Assembly (NCBI RefSeq): GCF_030295765.1
Contig: NZ_AP027292.1
Coordinates: 2,418,001-2,482,000 of the forward strand
Reading direction: 5' to 3'
DNA: 64,000 nt
Source of the DNA: Neptuniibacter halophilus
GTDB taxonomy: Bacteria > Pseudomonadota > Gammaproteobacteria > Pseudomonadales > Balneatricaceae
The notes under the pieces are model-generated. The model saw nothing but the letters and a program-made list of their open reading frames with translations. It made no database searches and was not told the origin of the DNA. Position 1 is the first letter of the stretch, and every line of letters begins with the position of its first letter. This document shows positions 48,134 through 56,653 of this stretch, piece after piece. The position numbers and the translations under genes are program-made.

Positions 48134-49315
48134 TCAGGCGGTCAGTTCCAGTACATGACTGGCGATCATCGCCTCTTCGTTGGTCGGGATAATTCTTAGC
48201 AGTACCTTTGATGCGTCGGTGCTGATCAGGGCTTCACCCGCGCGGTTGGCGTGATCGTCAAAATCGGCACCCAGCCAGCGACAACGCTGCAGAATCCGGT
48301 TGCGCACATCGGCATCATTCTCGCCTACACCCCCGGTGAAAACGATCTGTTCCAGCCCCTGCAGAGCTGCTGTAAGGCGACCGATTTCCAGGGCGGCGCG
48401 GTAGCAGAACATCTCAATCGCTTCTTCCGCTTCGGGCTGATCGGCCTGATGCAGCTCCAGCATATCTGAGCTGATCCCGGAAACGCCGAGCCAGCCGCTC
48501 TGCTTATAGATCAGCGCTTCGAGATCATCGGCACTCATCTGATGATGGCGTTGCAGGTAGAGCAGTACTCCCGGGTCGATATTGCCGCAGCGGCTGCCCA
48601 TCGGCAGACCGTCGACTGCGGTAAAGCCCATTGAGGAGGCGATAGACTGGCCTTCGCGGATCGCGCACATGCTGGCACCGGCACCGAGATGGCAGACCAC
48701 CGTATTCAAACGGCCGCTTCCCAGTTGCTCCAACTGACGCTGAATATACTCGTAGGAGAGGCCGTGGAAGCCGTAGCGGTGGACACCCTCTTCGGTAAAG
48801 CGGCGGGGCAGGGCGTAGTTACGCTCCAGATCAGACTGGTGAGCGTGGAACATCGTATCGAAGCAGGCGATCTGAGGCAGGTCCGGGGCCAGATTGCGGC
48901 AGGCCTGAATCAGACGCAGGTTATAGGGCTGATGCAGTGGCGCCAGCGGAATAAAGCTTTCCAGACTGCTGAGCAGCGTGTCATCGATCTGCATGGGTGC
49001 ACTGAAGCGGCCGCCGCCGTGTACCACACGATGTCCGATGGCACACAGCTCACTGCCTGTCACTTCGCTTTGCAGCCATTGCAGAATCAGCTTCAGGCAG
49101 GCCTGATGTCGTTGTTCGGCAGGAACCGCCGAGAAATCAGGGCTCGATTCCAGCCGGGTGTTGCCGGCGGCATCTTTAACTCTGAAGCGGGCGCTGTCGT
49201 TCAGAATATTGCCCAGTTTAAAGTTAAACAGCAGGTTGGGTTTACCTGCTGTAGTCTCAAACAGGGCGCATTTCAGGCTGGAGGAGCCACCATTGACCGT
49301 CAGAATCGTCTGCAT
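48134..49315 (-). CDS. ackA: Acetate kinase
   Basis: 393 residues. It interconverts acetyl phosphate+ADP and acetate+ATP. N-terminal NGGSSSLKCALF, GHRVVHGG, FDTMFH, YGFHGLSYEY, HLGAGASMCAI and FTGGVGEND are typical motifs. It follows pta by 3 bases, so both are co-transcribed. Confidence 0.96.
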   Translation of the reverse strand: MQTILTVNGGSSSLKCALFETTAGKPNLLFNFKLGNILNDSARFRVKDAAGNTRLESSPDFSAVPAEQRHQACLKLILQWLQSEVTGSELCAIGHRVVHGGGRFSAPMQIDDTLLSSLESFIPLAPLHQPYNLRLIQACRNLAPDLPQIACFDTMFHAHQSDLERNYALPRRFTEEGVHRYGFHGLSYEYIQRQLEQLGSGRLNTVVCHLGAGASMCAIREGQSIASSMGFTAVDGLPMGSRCGNIDPGVLLYLQRHHQMSADDLEALIYKQSGWLGVSGISSDMLELHQADQPEAEEAIEMFCYRAALEIGRLTAALQGLEQIVFTGGVGENDADVRNRILQRCRWLGADFDDHANRAGEALISTDASKVLLRIIPTNEEAMIASHVLELTA

Positions 49316-49318
49316 GAT

Positions 49319-50290
49319 CTATTTCGCCTGACTGTGATGCACCATATGGGAAGCCAGTGCGCAGGAGGCGAGGCGTCCCAGCGTTTTCTCCGCCCGGCTG
49401 GTGAGGATAATCGGCACTTTTGCACCCAGTGCAATCCCGGCTGATTTCGCATCGGCCAGATAGATCAACTGCTTCGCAATCATGTTGGCGGCTTCCAGAT
49501 CCGGTGCCAGCAGAATATCGGCATCACCCGATACTTCAGAAACAATGTGCTTATCAATTGCGGCCTGTTGTGAGATCGCATTATCAAACGCTAACGGGCC
49601 ATCGATGATGCCGCCGATGATCTGTTCCCGGTCTGCCATTTTGCAGAGTGCAGCCGCATCGATGGTGCTCTGGATATTCGGTTTTACCTTTTCCACAGCC
49701 GACAGAATAGCGACCTTAGGCGTTTCCACCCCAAGTGCGCGGCAGAAGTCGATGGCGTTCTGGGTGATATCTTTCTTGCAGTACAGATCCGGCACGATAT
49801 TGATCGCCGCATCGGTAATGACCAGAGGCTTGTGGTAATTAGGAACATCAAACACAAACACATGGCTGAGGCGGCGTTCGGTACGGATACCTTTGGTTTT
49901 GTGTACCACCGCACGGAGCAGCTCGGAGGTGCCCAGATGGCCCTTCATCAGCGCTTCGGCATCACCGCGCTTGATCACCTCACAGGCCAGTTCTGCGGCG
50001 GCATGGCTGTGCTCTGTGTTGATCATCTCGAACTGGCTGATATCCAGGTTCTGCTCTTCAGCAACGGCGCGGATCTTGTTCTCCGGGCCTACCAGGATAG
50101 GCACGATCAGGTCGTGCTCAGCCGCTTCAACCGCACCAATCAGGCTGTTGCTGTCTACCGGATGAGCAACGGCGGTGCGGATCGCGCGGGCTTTTTCAGC
50201 CTGTTCGATAAAGAATTCTAACTGGTCATGCAGTGGTGGCTTCTCTTGAATCAGCATGGAAACCTCGGGATCCTTGTCGAAAAGTAACAT
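49319..50290 (-). CDS. pta: Phosphate acetyltransferase (short form)
   Basis: 323 residues; the start at 50290 is backed by a strong GGAGGGG 7 bases upstream. It carries only the PTA/PTB catalytic domain (KGHLGTSELLRAVV, ITDAAINIVPDL, DGPLAFDNAIS, ILLAPDLEAANMIAKQL) and lacks the N-terminal regulatory domains of E. coli Pta. Substrate could be acetyl-CoA or butyryl-CoA; pairing with ackA favours acetyl-CoA. Confidence 0.9.
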   Translation of the reverse strand: MLLFDKDPEVSMLIQEKPPLHDQLEFFIEQAEKARAIRTAVAHPVDSNSLIGAVEAAEHDLIVPILVGPENKIRAVAEEQNLDISQFEMINTEHSHAAAELACEVIKRGDAEALMKGHLGTSELLRAVVHKTKGIRTERRLSHVFVFDVPNYHKPLVITDAAINIVPDLYCKKDITQNAIDFCRALGVETPKVAILSAVEKVKPNIQSTIDAAALCKMADREQIIGGIIDGPLAFDNAISQQAAIDKHIVSEVSGDADILLAPDLEAANMIAKQLIYLADAKSAGIALGAKVPIILTSRAEKTLGRLASCALASHMVHHSQAK

Positions 50291-50571
50291 CTTGCTACCC
50301 CTCCGGCATTAGTGCAATTGGAGCAGGGTAGCCCTTGTCTGTTACCTGATTATGACGCACTGCAGCATTTTTTCTAACTATTATTTTTCAGGGCAGCTTA
50401 ACTGCTTGATTCATATCTATATTCAAACGAATGTTCTAAACGGAGTGCAAAATATTCAAGTAGCTGAAGTGCCACTGAGATGCTAGATTTACTCTGATAC
50501 ACGTATTCTGAGGATGGATATTTATTATCTGTTCTGACGCTTAATGTTGTAGCGATCTGGGAGTGGTTAGA
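50291..50571. promoter_or_regulatory. Divergent pta / HD-GYP intergenic region
   Basis: 281 A/T-rich bases that should hold promoters for pta-ackA and the response regulator. No firm motif is recognised. Confidence 0.35.
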
Positions 50572-52047
50572 ATGCAACAGACCATTTTTGTGGTTGACGG
50601 CAGTTCAACGATACGGACATTGTACAAAGCGGTACTGGAATCAGCCGGTTACCGGGTGAAATTACACCAGACCGGGGAGAGTTGTTACAAAGCGATCAAC
50701 TATGAAATCCCTGACCTTATTCTGATGGGCGCAGAGCTGCCGGATACGGAGTGTGTTGCGCTGGCGGGTAAGATCAAAACCCAGCCTGAATTTCTGCTGG
50801 TGCCTATTATCGTGGTTTCATCGACCCGTTCTATGGACCTGAAACGAACCTGTTTTCAGGCCGGTGTGACTGACTTTATTCTGAAAAACTGTACTCAGGA
50901 ATTTCTGTTGCAGCGGGTTCATAACGTGATCCGGCGCCGGGAGACTCTGCAGTTTAATCAGCATCTTTCCGGCCAGCGCTTTACTGTGCTGGTGGCTGAA
51001 GACAGTGTGGCCCTGCTGGCACTTTACGGGCAAATGCTGGAACAACTGGGCTGTACACCGGTGCTTTGCAGTAACGGTCGTGAAGCCTGGGAGCGGTTGC
51101 AGGCGCAGGACGATATTGACCTGATCCTGACCGACATTGAAATGCCGGAGATGACCGGCACCGAGCTCAATCATCTGGTGCGCTCCTGCTCCGAGTATGA
51201 TCAGATCCCACTCATTGTGGTGACTCAGTATGATCAGGAGGAGCTGCTCTGTGAGCTGCTGGCAGATGGCGCCAGCGATTACCTGACCAAGCCCTTCCGC
51301 CACGAAGAGTTACGCGCCCGAATAGGTGCGCATCTGCGTACCCGGCAACTGTATAAAGAGCAGCAGCGGCTGAACCGGGAGCTGAACGAAGCCAATAATT
51401 ATCTTGAAGACCGGGTACGGGAGCGGACTCAGGAGCTTTATGAGGCGAATGTTGAGACCATCACTAAACTGGCGATGGTGTGCGATTACAAGGACAAAGA
51501 CACTGGTAATCATATTAACCGGGTGAAAAGCTACTCCGAAGAGCTGGGGCGGGCGATCGGTCTGGCGCCTGAGGTCGTGCGGCGTCTGGGTTATTCCAGC
51601 ATGATGCACGATGTAGGTAAGATCACCACACCAGACAGTATTCTGAATAAGCCCGGACCGCTGAATGATGAGGAGTGGCAGACGATGCGTCAGCACTGCC
51701 TCGCCGGATCGCGGGTGCTGGGCGGTAGTCCGTTCTTCAACATGGCCCGGGATATCGCCATGTATCACCACGAACGTATTGATGGCACCGGCTATCCGAA
51801 AGGGCTGCAGGGGGATGAAATTCCGCTGGCTGCACGGATTGTCGCGGTGGTGGATGTCTTTGATGCGCTGGTCTCAAAGCGCAGTTACAAGGATGCCTGG
51901 AGTCTGGATGAGGCGATGGATGAACTGCGGCGGATTGCCGGAACTCATCTGGATCCGCGTCTGGTTGAAATGTTTATTAATATGATTGAGGCGGGGCAAC
52001 TCGATTACATCCGCCAGCAGTTTCCGGAGGGTGAAGAGGCGAACTGA
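50572..52047 (+). CDS. Response regulator with two receiver domains and HD-GYP phosphodiesterase
   Basis: 491 residues; the ATG at 50572 has TGGGAG 8 bases upstream. Receiver 1 (about 4-120) lacks the phosphoacceptor: residue 53 is Gly in LILMGAELP where Asp is expected, and the acidic pair is reduced to one Asp (VVDGS). Receiver 2 (about 137-255) is complete, with Glu143-Asp144, Asp188, Thr218 and Lys240. A coiled linker (256-295) leads to the HD-GYP domain: H346-D347 (MMHDVGK) and GYP at 407-409 in HHERIDGTGYP. HD-GYP enzymes degrade c-di-GMP. It is convergent with a GGDEF-EAL gene. Confidence 0.93.
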   Translation: MQQTIFVVDGSSTIRTLYKAVLESAGYRVKLHQTGESCYKAINYEIPDLILMGAELPDTECVALAGKIKTQPEFLLVPIIVVSSTRSMDLKRTCFQAGVTDFILKNCTQEFLLQRVHNVIRRRETLQFNQHLSGQRFTVLVAEDSVALLALYGQMLEQLGCTPVLCSNGREAWERLQAQDDIDLILTDIEMPEMTGTELNHLVRSCSEYDQIPLIVVTQYDQEELLCELLADGASDYLTKPFRHEELRARIGAHLRTRQLYKEQQRLNRELNEANNYLEDRVRERTQELYEANVETITKLAMVCDYKDKDTGNHINRVKSYSEELGRAIGLAPEVVRRLGYSSMMHDVGKITTPDSILNKPGPLNDEEWQTMRQHCLAGSRVLGGSPFFNMARDIAMYHHERIDGTGYPKGLQGDEIPLAARIVAVVDVFDALVSKRSYKDAWSLDEAMDELRRIAGTHLDPRLVEMFINMIEAGQLDYIRQQFPEGEEAN

Positions 52048-52057
52048 GTTCGCCTCT
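52035..52057. other. Perfect hairpin across the HD-GYP stop codon
   Basis: AGAGGCGAACT and AGTTCGCCTCT form an 11-bp stem with a one-base centre. It lies between convergent genes and has no T tract on either side. It may act as a shared mRNA 3' end or a Rho-dependent stop. Confidence 0.55.
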
Positions 52058-52066
52058 CAAAACCGC

Positions 52067-54769
52067 TTATTCGAGCCCTTTGAACACAGATGAATCAGGC
52101 AGGAACTCGGTTTCCAGCAGTGTCTCCATATCCCGCTGCTTCATGGGCTTGCTGAACAGGTAGCCCTGACCGATGTCGCAGCCGTAATCTTTCAGCATCT
52201 GCAATTGTTGATGATCTTCAATGCCCTCAGCAACCACCTGCATCTTCAGGGCATGGGCCATTGTGATGATGGTGTGCGTCAGCGTAGCATCATTGCGGTT
52301 CGTCGCCATATCTTTGACAAAGGCCCGGTCAACCTTGAGGGTCTTCGCCGGAACGCTGGTCAGGTAACTCAGAGAACTGTAGCCGGTACCGAAATCGTCA
52401 ATACTCAGGGAGACCCCCAGTGAGAGTAAGCGTTCAAGGCGCGGCAGTAACTGATCCATGCTTTCGGCCAGCAGACTTTCAGTGATCTCTAGTTCCAGTA
52501 CCGCCGGATCAATCCCGGTTTCGCGGATAACCTGATCCACCATAGTGATCACCTGATCATCATTCAGTTGCTGGATCGAGAGGTTGACCGCCATTTTCAA
52601 TGGGTGTTCAGCGTAGGTTTGTAGTTGCTTCAGTCCATTACAGGCTTCGCGCAGGGCAAACTCACCAAGCAGAGTGATCATGCCTATATCTTCTGCGATG
52701 GGGATGAATTCATCCGGTCCGACTGCGCCAAGCGCTGAGTTGTTCCAGCGCATCAGTGCTTCAAAGCCGATAATCTGACCGCTGTTAATATCGTTCTTGC
52801 TCTGGTAAACCATATGGATCTCTTGTTTTTCCAGCGCCTGACGCAACTGCACTTCGACTGTGTGGCGGCGTTTGATGCGTTGGTTGAGATTCTGGTCGAA
52901 GAAGCAGTAGCGGTTGCGGCCAAGACGTTTGGATTCGTAGAGGGCGGTATCTGAGAATTTCATCAGCCCTACCACATCATTACTGTCTTCAGGGTAGCGA
53001 GAGACCCCGATACTGACGGTAACAAAGATCTGTTTACCCTCAATCATGACCGGGGTTTGCACATCATTGAGAATTTTTCGGGTCAGGTTTTCAATTTCTG
53101 CCTGATCGGTGTAGCTGGTGTACACGAGGAACTCGTCCCCGCTGATATGACAGATCTGGGCCCGTTTCCGGCAGATACGCGCCAGCCGTTCAGCAACCAG
53201 TTGCAGCAACTGATCACCAATCAGGTGGCCGAAGGTATCATTCACTACCTTGAAATTGTCGATATCCAGATAGAGGACAGCGACGTTGCGTTTCTGTTTC
53301 CAGGCTTTCTGCAGCTCGTTGGTCAGGCTCTTATGTGCCCGACGTCGGTTAGGCAGGCCGGTCAGCGGATCAAAGTTCGCCTGTTTATAGAGCTCAGCCT
53401 CCGCCAGTTTGCGGCTGCTGATATCCTGAACCAGTGTGACATAGTGGGTAATATCACCGTCAGAATTCAGAATGTGACTGATGGAAAAGGAGTACCATTT
53501 TCCATCGAACTCGGTTTTGCGTTCTCCGAACCAGGTACCCCCCAGCGCGATCTCATGGCTGATGGTCTCCAGTTCCGGTGCCAGAATACTGTATGGCGGG
53601 AACTCGGTAATATTGTGTCCCGAGGCCTCGCTGCGCATTTTCGACTTGTTATTATTCAGGTCAAAATGGCTGTTGGTGTACTCAATGCTCCAGTTGCTGT
53701 CAGTAATCACAACGCTGTTCGGGCTTTGTTCAATTGCCCGGGAGAGTTTTCGTACTGTGCCCTCGGCTTTGGCGCGCTCATCAAATATTTTACGGCTGAC
53801 TTTAAGCGCAATCCGATAGCCCAGCAGGGCTGCAACAATAAACAGAATGAAGATCACCCCGATGGGTTGCATTCGCTGCAGCCAGAGGGAGAACAGTTGC
53901 TTCTGCGGGAACGTGGTCAGGGTGACCAGCTGATATTCAGGCAGGTAGCCGGCAATGGCGAGAACGGATTCCCCTTTCAGCTCCAGCGTCATACCTCCTG
54001 CTTCGCTGCGCAGGTTCAGGTTCTGCTTAATCAGCTCCGCAGAATGGGGGGAGAGTTGCCAGCCGAACAGGTCAGAGAGAATCCCCTGAGGAACCGGATA
54101 GGTCAGGCGCACCTGACCTTTTTCGCCGAGCAGCCAGAGGGTGTGGTCGGTATCGCTGGCAAAGTTATCGATCAGGGAACGGCTTCCCTGCAGGCGGTAG
54201 AAGGCGACCGTCAGGGCGATCACCTGTTTCTCCTGATTCAGAATCGGTACATAGAACGGTAGCATGGGTTCGCCGAGCAGGCCGGAGCGATGCAGATAGC
54301 CGATCTGAGCGGTGCGGCTTTCGACGGCTCTGTGGATAATATCCTGACTCTGGCTGGAAACCCGTGGCAGATCCATCTCTCCCTGACTGACAAGAAATTC
54401 ACCCTCGGGTGAGATCAGGGCAAACAGGGCGGCTTCATTGGTGGCGGAGAGGAGGTAGCTGAAAACATTCTCCAGCGAGCGCTTCTGAATCCCCTCAGAA
54501 ATAAAACGTGGCTGGACGGTTTTAACAATTAAGCGTGTCTGATGGTCGAAAAATGACCGGCTCTGGGAGATAAGCGTCTGGTTATGTTTGGTCAGCGCTG
54601 AAAAGCGCGCTTTCTCCACATCTTTCCAAAGCGCATAACTGAACACAACCAGCGCCACCATCAGAATGACTGAAAGTAGCGAAAAAAGAATCCTGACCCA
54701 TTTAGTGCCTTCCTGACGGACCATACTGCAGAGAACCTCCCTTACTGCCGGATCGACATTTCTCTTCAA
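52067..54769 (-). CDS. Membrane sensor with PAS, GGDEF and EAL domains
   Basis: 900 residues. Two membrane helices (about 25-48 and 303-321) enclose a periplasmic sensor domain of about 250 residues (dCache-like by architecture). PAS occupies about 340-455, GGDEF about 465-625, EAL about 640-885. The cyclase motif is SGDEF (543-547), tolerated in active enzymes; no RxxD inhibitory site is seen just upstream. The EAL domain is complete: EALMRW (670-672), Asp791-Asp792 in DDFGTG, LKVDRAFV and AEGIED. It may be bifunctional or mainly a phosphodiesterase. Convergent with the HD-GYP gene, 19 bases apart. Confidence 0.93.
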   Translation of the reverse strand: MKRNVDPAVREVLCSMVRQEGTKWVRILFSLLSVILMVALVVFSYALWKDVEKARFSALTKHNQTLISQSRSFFDHQTRLIVKTVQPRFISEGIQKRSLENVFSYLLSATNEAALFALISPEGEFLVSQGEMDLPRVSSQSQDIIHRAVESRTAQIGYLHRSGLLGEPMLPFYVPILNQEKQVIALTVAFYRLQGSRSLIDNFASDTDHTLWLLGEKGQVRLTYPVPQGILSDLFGWQLSPHSAELIKQNLNLRSEAGGMTLELKGESVLAIAGYLPEYQLVTLTTFPQKQLFSLWLQRMQPIGVIFILFIVAALLGYRIALKVSRKIFDERAKAEGTVRKLSRAIEQSPNSVVITDSNWSIEYTNSHFDLNNNKSKMRSEASGHNITEFPPYSILAPELETISHEIALGGTWFGERKTEFDGKWYSFSISHILNSDGDITHYVTLVQDISSRKLAEAELYKQANFDPLTGLPNRRRAHKSLTNELQKAWKQKRNVAVLYLDIDNFKVVNDTFGHLIGDQLLQLVAERLARICRKRAQICHISGDEFLVYTSYTDQAEIENLTRKILNDVQTPVMIEGKQIFVTVSIGVSRYPEDSNDVVGLMKFSDTALYESKRLGRNRYCFFDQNLNQRIKRRHTVEVQLRQALEKQEIHMVYQSKNDINSGQIIGFEALMRWNNSALGAVGPDEFIPIAEDIGMITLLGEFALREACNGLKQLQTYAEHPLKMAVNLSIQQLNDDQVITMVDQVIRETGIDPAVLELEITESLLAESMDQLLPRLERLLSLGVSLSIDDFGTGYSSLSYLTSVPAKTLKVDRAFVKDMATNRNDATLTHTIITMAHALKMQVVAEGIEDHQQLQMLKDYGCDIGQGYLFSKPMKQRDMETLLETEFLPDSSVFKGLE

Positions 54770-55024
54770 GTCTAGGTCATTTAGCAGAATCTGGCCGCTA
54801 AATGCAACCGCCTAAATGGTCGGATGTTGCACTGCAAACAGACCCGTGCTGAATTCTCCCGGTCGATCCCTGACAGGCGCTATCGTCTGTGGCTGCCAGC
54901 GGGTAGAATGTGGACAACAGCTAAGGAAGAGTTAAGTTGGTGTCTCAGACAATACTGAGCGGCTGTATACATTCATCTAACGCGGTTCCGCTACAGGGTA
55001 CGGCGTTCTGGTTGAGGATTGATA

Positions 55025-56059
55025 ATGGGACTTCTGATCGATTGGTTTTTGGATTTTTGGGATAACATGCCCGGCGGCAAGCCCAGCCGGGCGGCATTTG
55101 GTGCATTGTTACTGGTTTTACTGATCTCGCTGCCACTGGGGGTCTACTGGAGTATCCCGCCGTCGGCGTTTGATCCGATTGAAGAAGCGCAGGCCGATGC
55201 TGCGGCCAGCAATATTAATCCAACCACCGGCTACACGTCGGTGTTCACCCTGCACCGGCTGATGGACACTCTGCTGCACAAACCGGGTGGCTATATCACC
55301 AACGATAAAATCCCACCGGGTGTCTGGCTGGATAACATCAGTCACTGGGAGTATGGCGTGTTAGTTCAGTCCCGCGATCTGGTCCGGGCGTTACGCAAAG
55401 ATTTCAGCCGTTCCCAGTCTCAGTCGGTGGAATACCCTGCCCTGACCGTGGCAGAGCCTCAGTTCCACTTTGATGCCAACAGTTGGCTGCTGCCCTCGTC
55501 AGAGTCGCAGTACAAAGAGGGTCTCGAAGCCCTGCATCAATATCAGATGGCACTGGCGGACAGTGGTCAGTCTCAGGCTCAGTTTTTTGCCCGGGCCGAT
55601 AATCTGAATAACTGGCTGGGCGACGTACAGACCCGGCTTGGCAGTCTCTCCCAGCGACTCAGCGCCAGTGTTGGTCAGCGTCGCCTGAATACCGATCTGG
55701 CCGGAGATCCGGCGGCGGAACAGTCCACACGGGGTGTCGCCGATACCGAAGTGAAAACGCCGTGGCTGGATATTGATGATGTCTTTTACGAAGCGCGCGG
55801 TTCCGCCTGGGCTCTGCTGCATATCCTGAAGGCAATCGAGCATGATTTTGGTCCGGTACTGGATAAAAAGAATGCCCGGGTAAGCCTGCGCCAGATTGTG
55901 CGTGAACTGGAAGCGACTCAGGAAACCGTATGGAGCCCGATTATTCTCAATGGCGGTGGCTTTGGTCTGTTTGCCAATCATTCTCTGGTGATGGCGAACT
56001 ACATCTCCCGTGCGAATGCGGCGATTATTGATCTGCGCGAACTGCTGGCGAAAGGTTAA
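55025..56059 (+). CDS. DUF2333-family membrane protein
   Basis: 344 residues. The ATG at 55025 is preferred over a TTG at 55019 because GAGG lies 8 bases before it. One N-terminal membrane helix (about 23-46) precedes a large periplasmic domain (HWEYGVLVQSRDLVRALRKDFSRSQSQS, DVFYEARGSAWALLHILKAIEHDF). DUF2333 has no known function that I can name. It lies between the GGDEF-EAL and PilZ genes, so a cell-envelope role linked to c-di-GMP is possible. Confidence 0.85.
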   Translation: MGLLIDWFLDFWDNMPGGKPSRAAFGALLLVLLISLPLGVYWSIPPSAFDPIEEAQADAAASNINPTTGYTSVFTLHRLMDTLLHKPGGYITNDKIPPGVWLDNISHWEYGVLVQSRDLVRALRKDFSRSQSQSVEYPALTVAEPQFHFDANSWLLPSSESQYKEGLEALHQYQMALADSGQSQAQFFARADNLNNWLGDVQTRLGSLSQRLSASVGQRRLNTDLAGDPAAEQSTRGVADTEVKTPWLDIDDVFYEARGSAWALLHILKAIEHDFGPVLDKKNARVSLRQIVRELEATQETVWSPIILNGGGFGLFANHSLVMANYISRANAAIIDLRELLAKG

Positions 56060-56112
56060 GAAGTCAGCGAACGGATTTGTCCGCAGGTTTCCTGACTGAC
56101 AGGTCGTAAGAT

Positions 56113-56138
56113 TAAAGGGGCTGAGTGCCCCTTTTTTA
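56113..56138 (+). terminator. Terminator after the DUF2333 gene
   Basis: AAAGGGGC-TGAGT-GCCCCTTT with additional T residues. Confidence 0.9.
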
Positions 56139-56211
56139 TTGTCGGTGTCAGGGCAGGTCGTTTGTCTGTATTGGGACTAAACTGAAAGGTAGCGGATAGA
56201 GGAGGTTTGTT

Positions 56212-56643
56212 ATGCCACGCCGTTTTATCCGACATCCCGCAGCAGTACCCATTCAGATTTGTAACCGGGGGGCTGATCAGGGAACCCATTCACAACAGCG
56301 CATGACCCATGATCTCAGTGCGGGTGGGCTCTCTTGTGAGTCGGATCAGTTATTGCAGCCAGGAGAAGCGGTTGAAGTCGAGATCTTTGTTCAGCCTCCG
56401 CCGCCGTTTAAGACGGTGGGTCGGGTCGTATGGTGTCAGCGGCAGGGTGATGCCTATCTGGTCGGGATCGGTTTTTCTGATCTGGCGACCGCCTACAGCG
56501 TCAGGATGGTGGAGCAGATCTGTTATATAGAGCAGTATCGCCAACGCGTGATGCAGGAGGAGGGGCGCGACCTGAGTTCAGAGGAAGCCGCGCTGGAGTG
56601 GATCGAGCAGCACGCTGCAGATTTTCCTCAGAACGTGCATTAA
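56212..56643 (+). CDS. PilZ-domain c-di-GMP-binding protein
   Basis: 143 residues, GGAGG at 56200. The c-di-GMP-binding motifs are both visible: RxxxR at Arg3-Arg7 (RRFIR) and D/NxSxxG at 33-38 (DLSAGG). The beta-barrel continues to VGIGFSDL. A helical C-terminal tail of about 45 residues (VEQICYIEQYRQRVMQEEGRDLSSEEAALEWIEQ) may contact a partner. It is a stand-alone receptor, convergent with the downstream ATPase gene. Confidence 0.93.
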   Translation: MPRRFIRHPAAVPIQICNRGADQGTHSQQRMTHDLSAGGLSCESDQLLQPGEAVEVEIFVQPPPPFKTVGRVVWCQRQGDAYLVGIGFSDLATAYSVRMVEQICYIEQYRQRVMQEEGRDLSSEEAALEWIEQHAADFPQNVH

Positions 56644-56653
56644 AGCTGCCCGT

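Noticed and set aside
53057-54262. A 401-codon plus-strand frame opposite the GGDEF-EAL gene
   Set aside because: A long antisense shadow of a firmly assigned gene with no start signal or domain.
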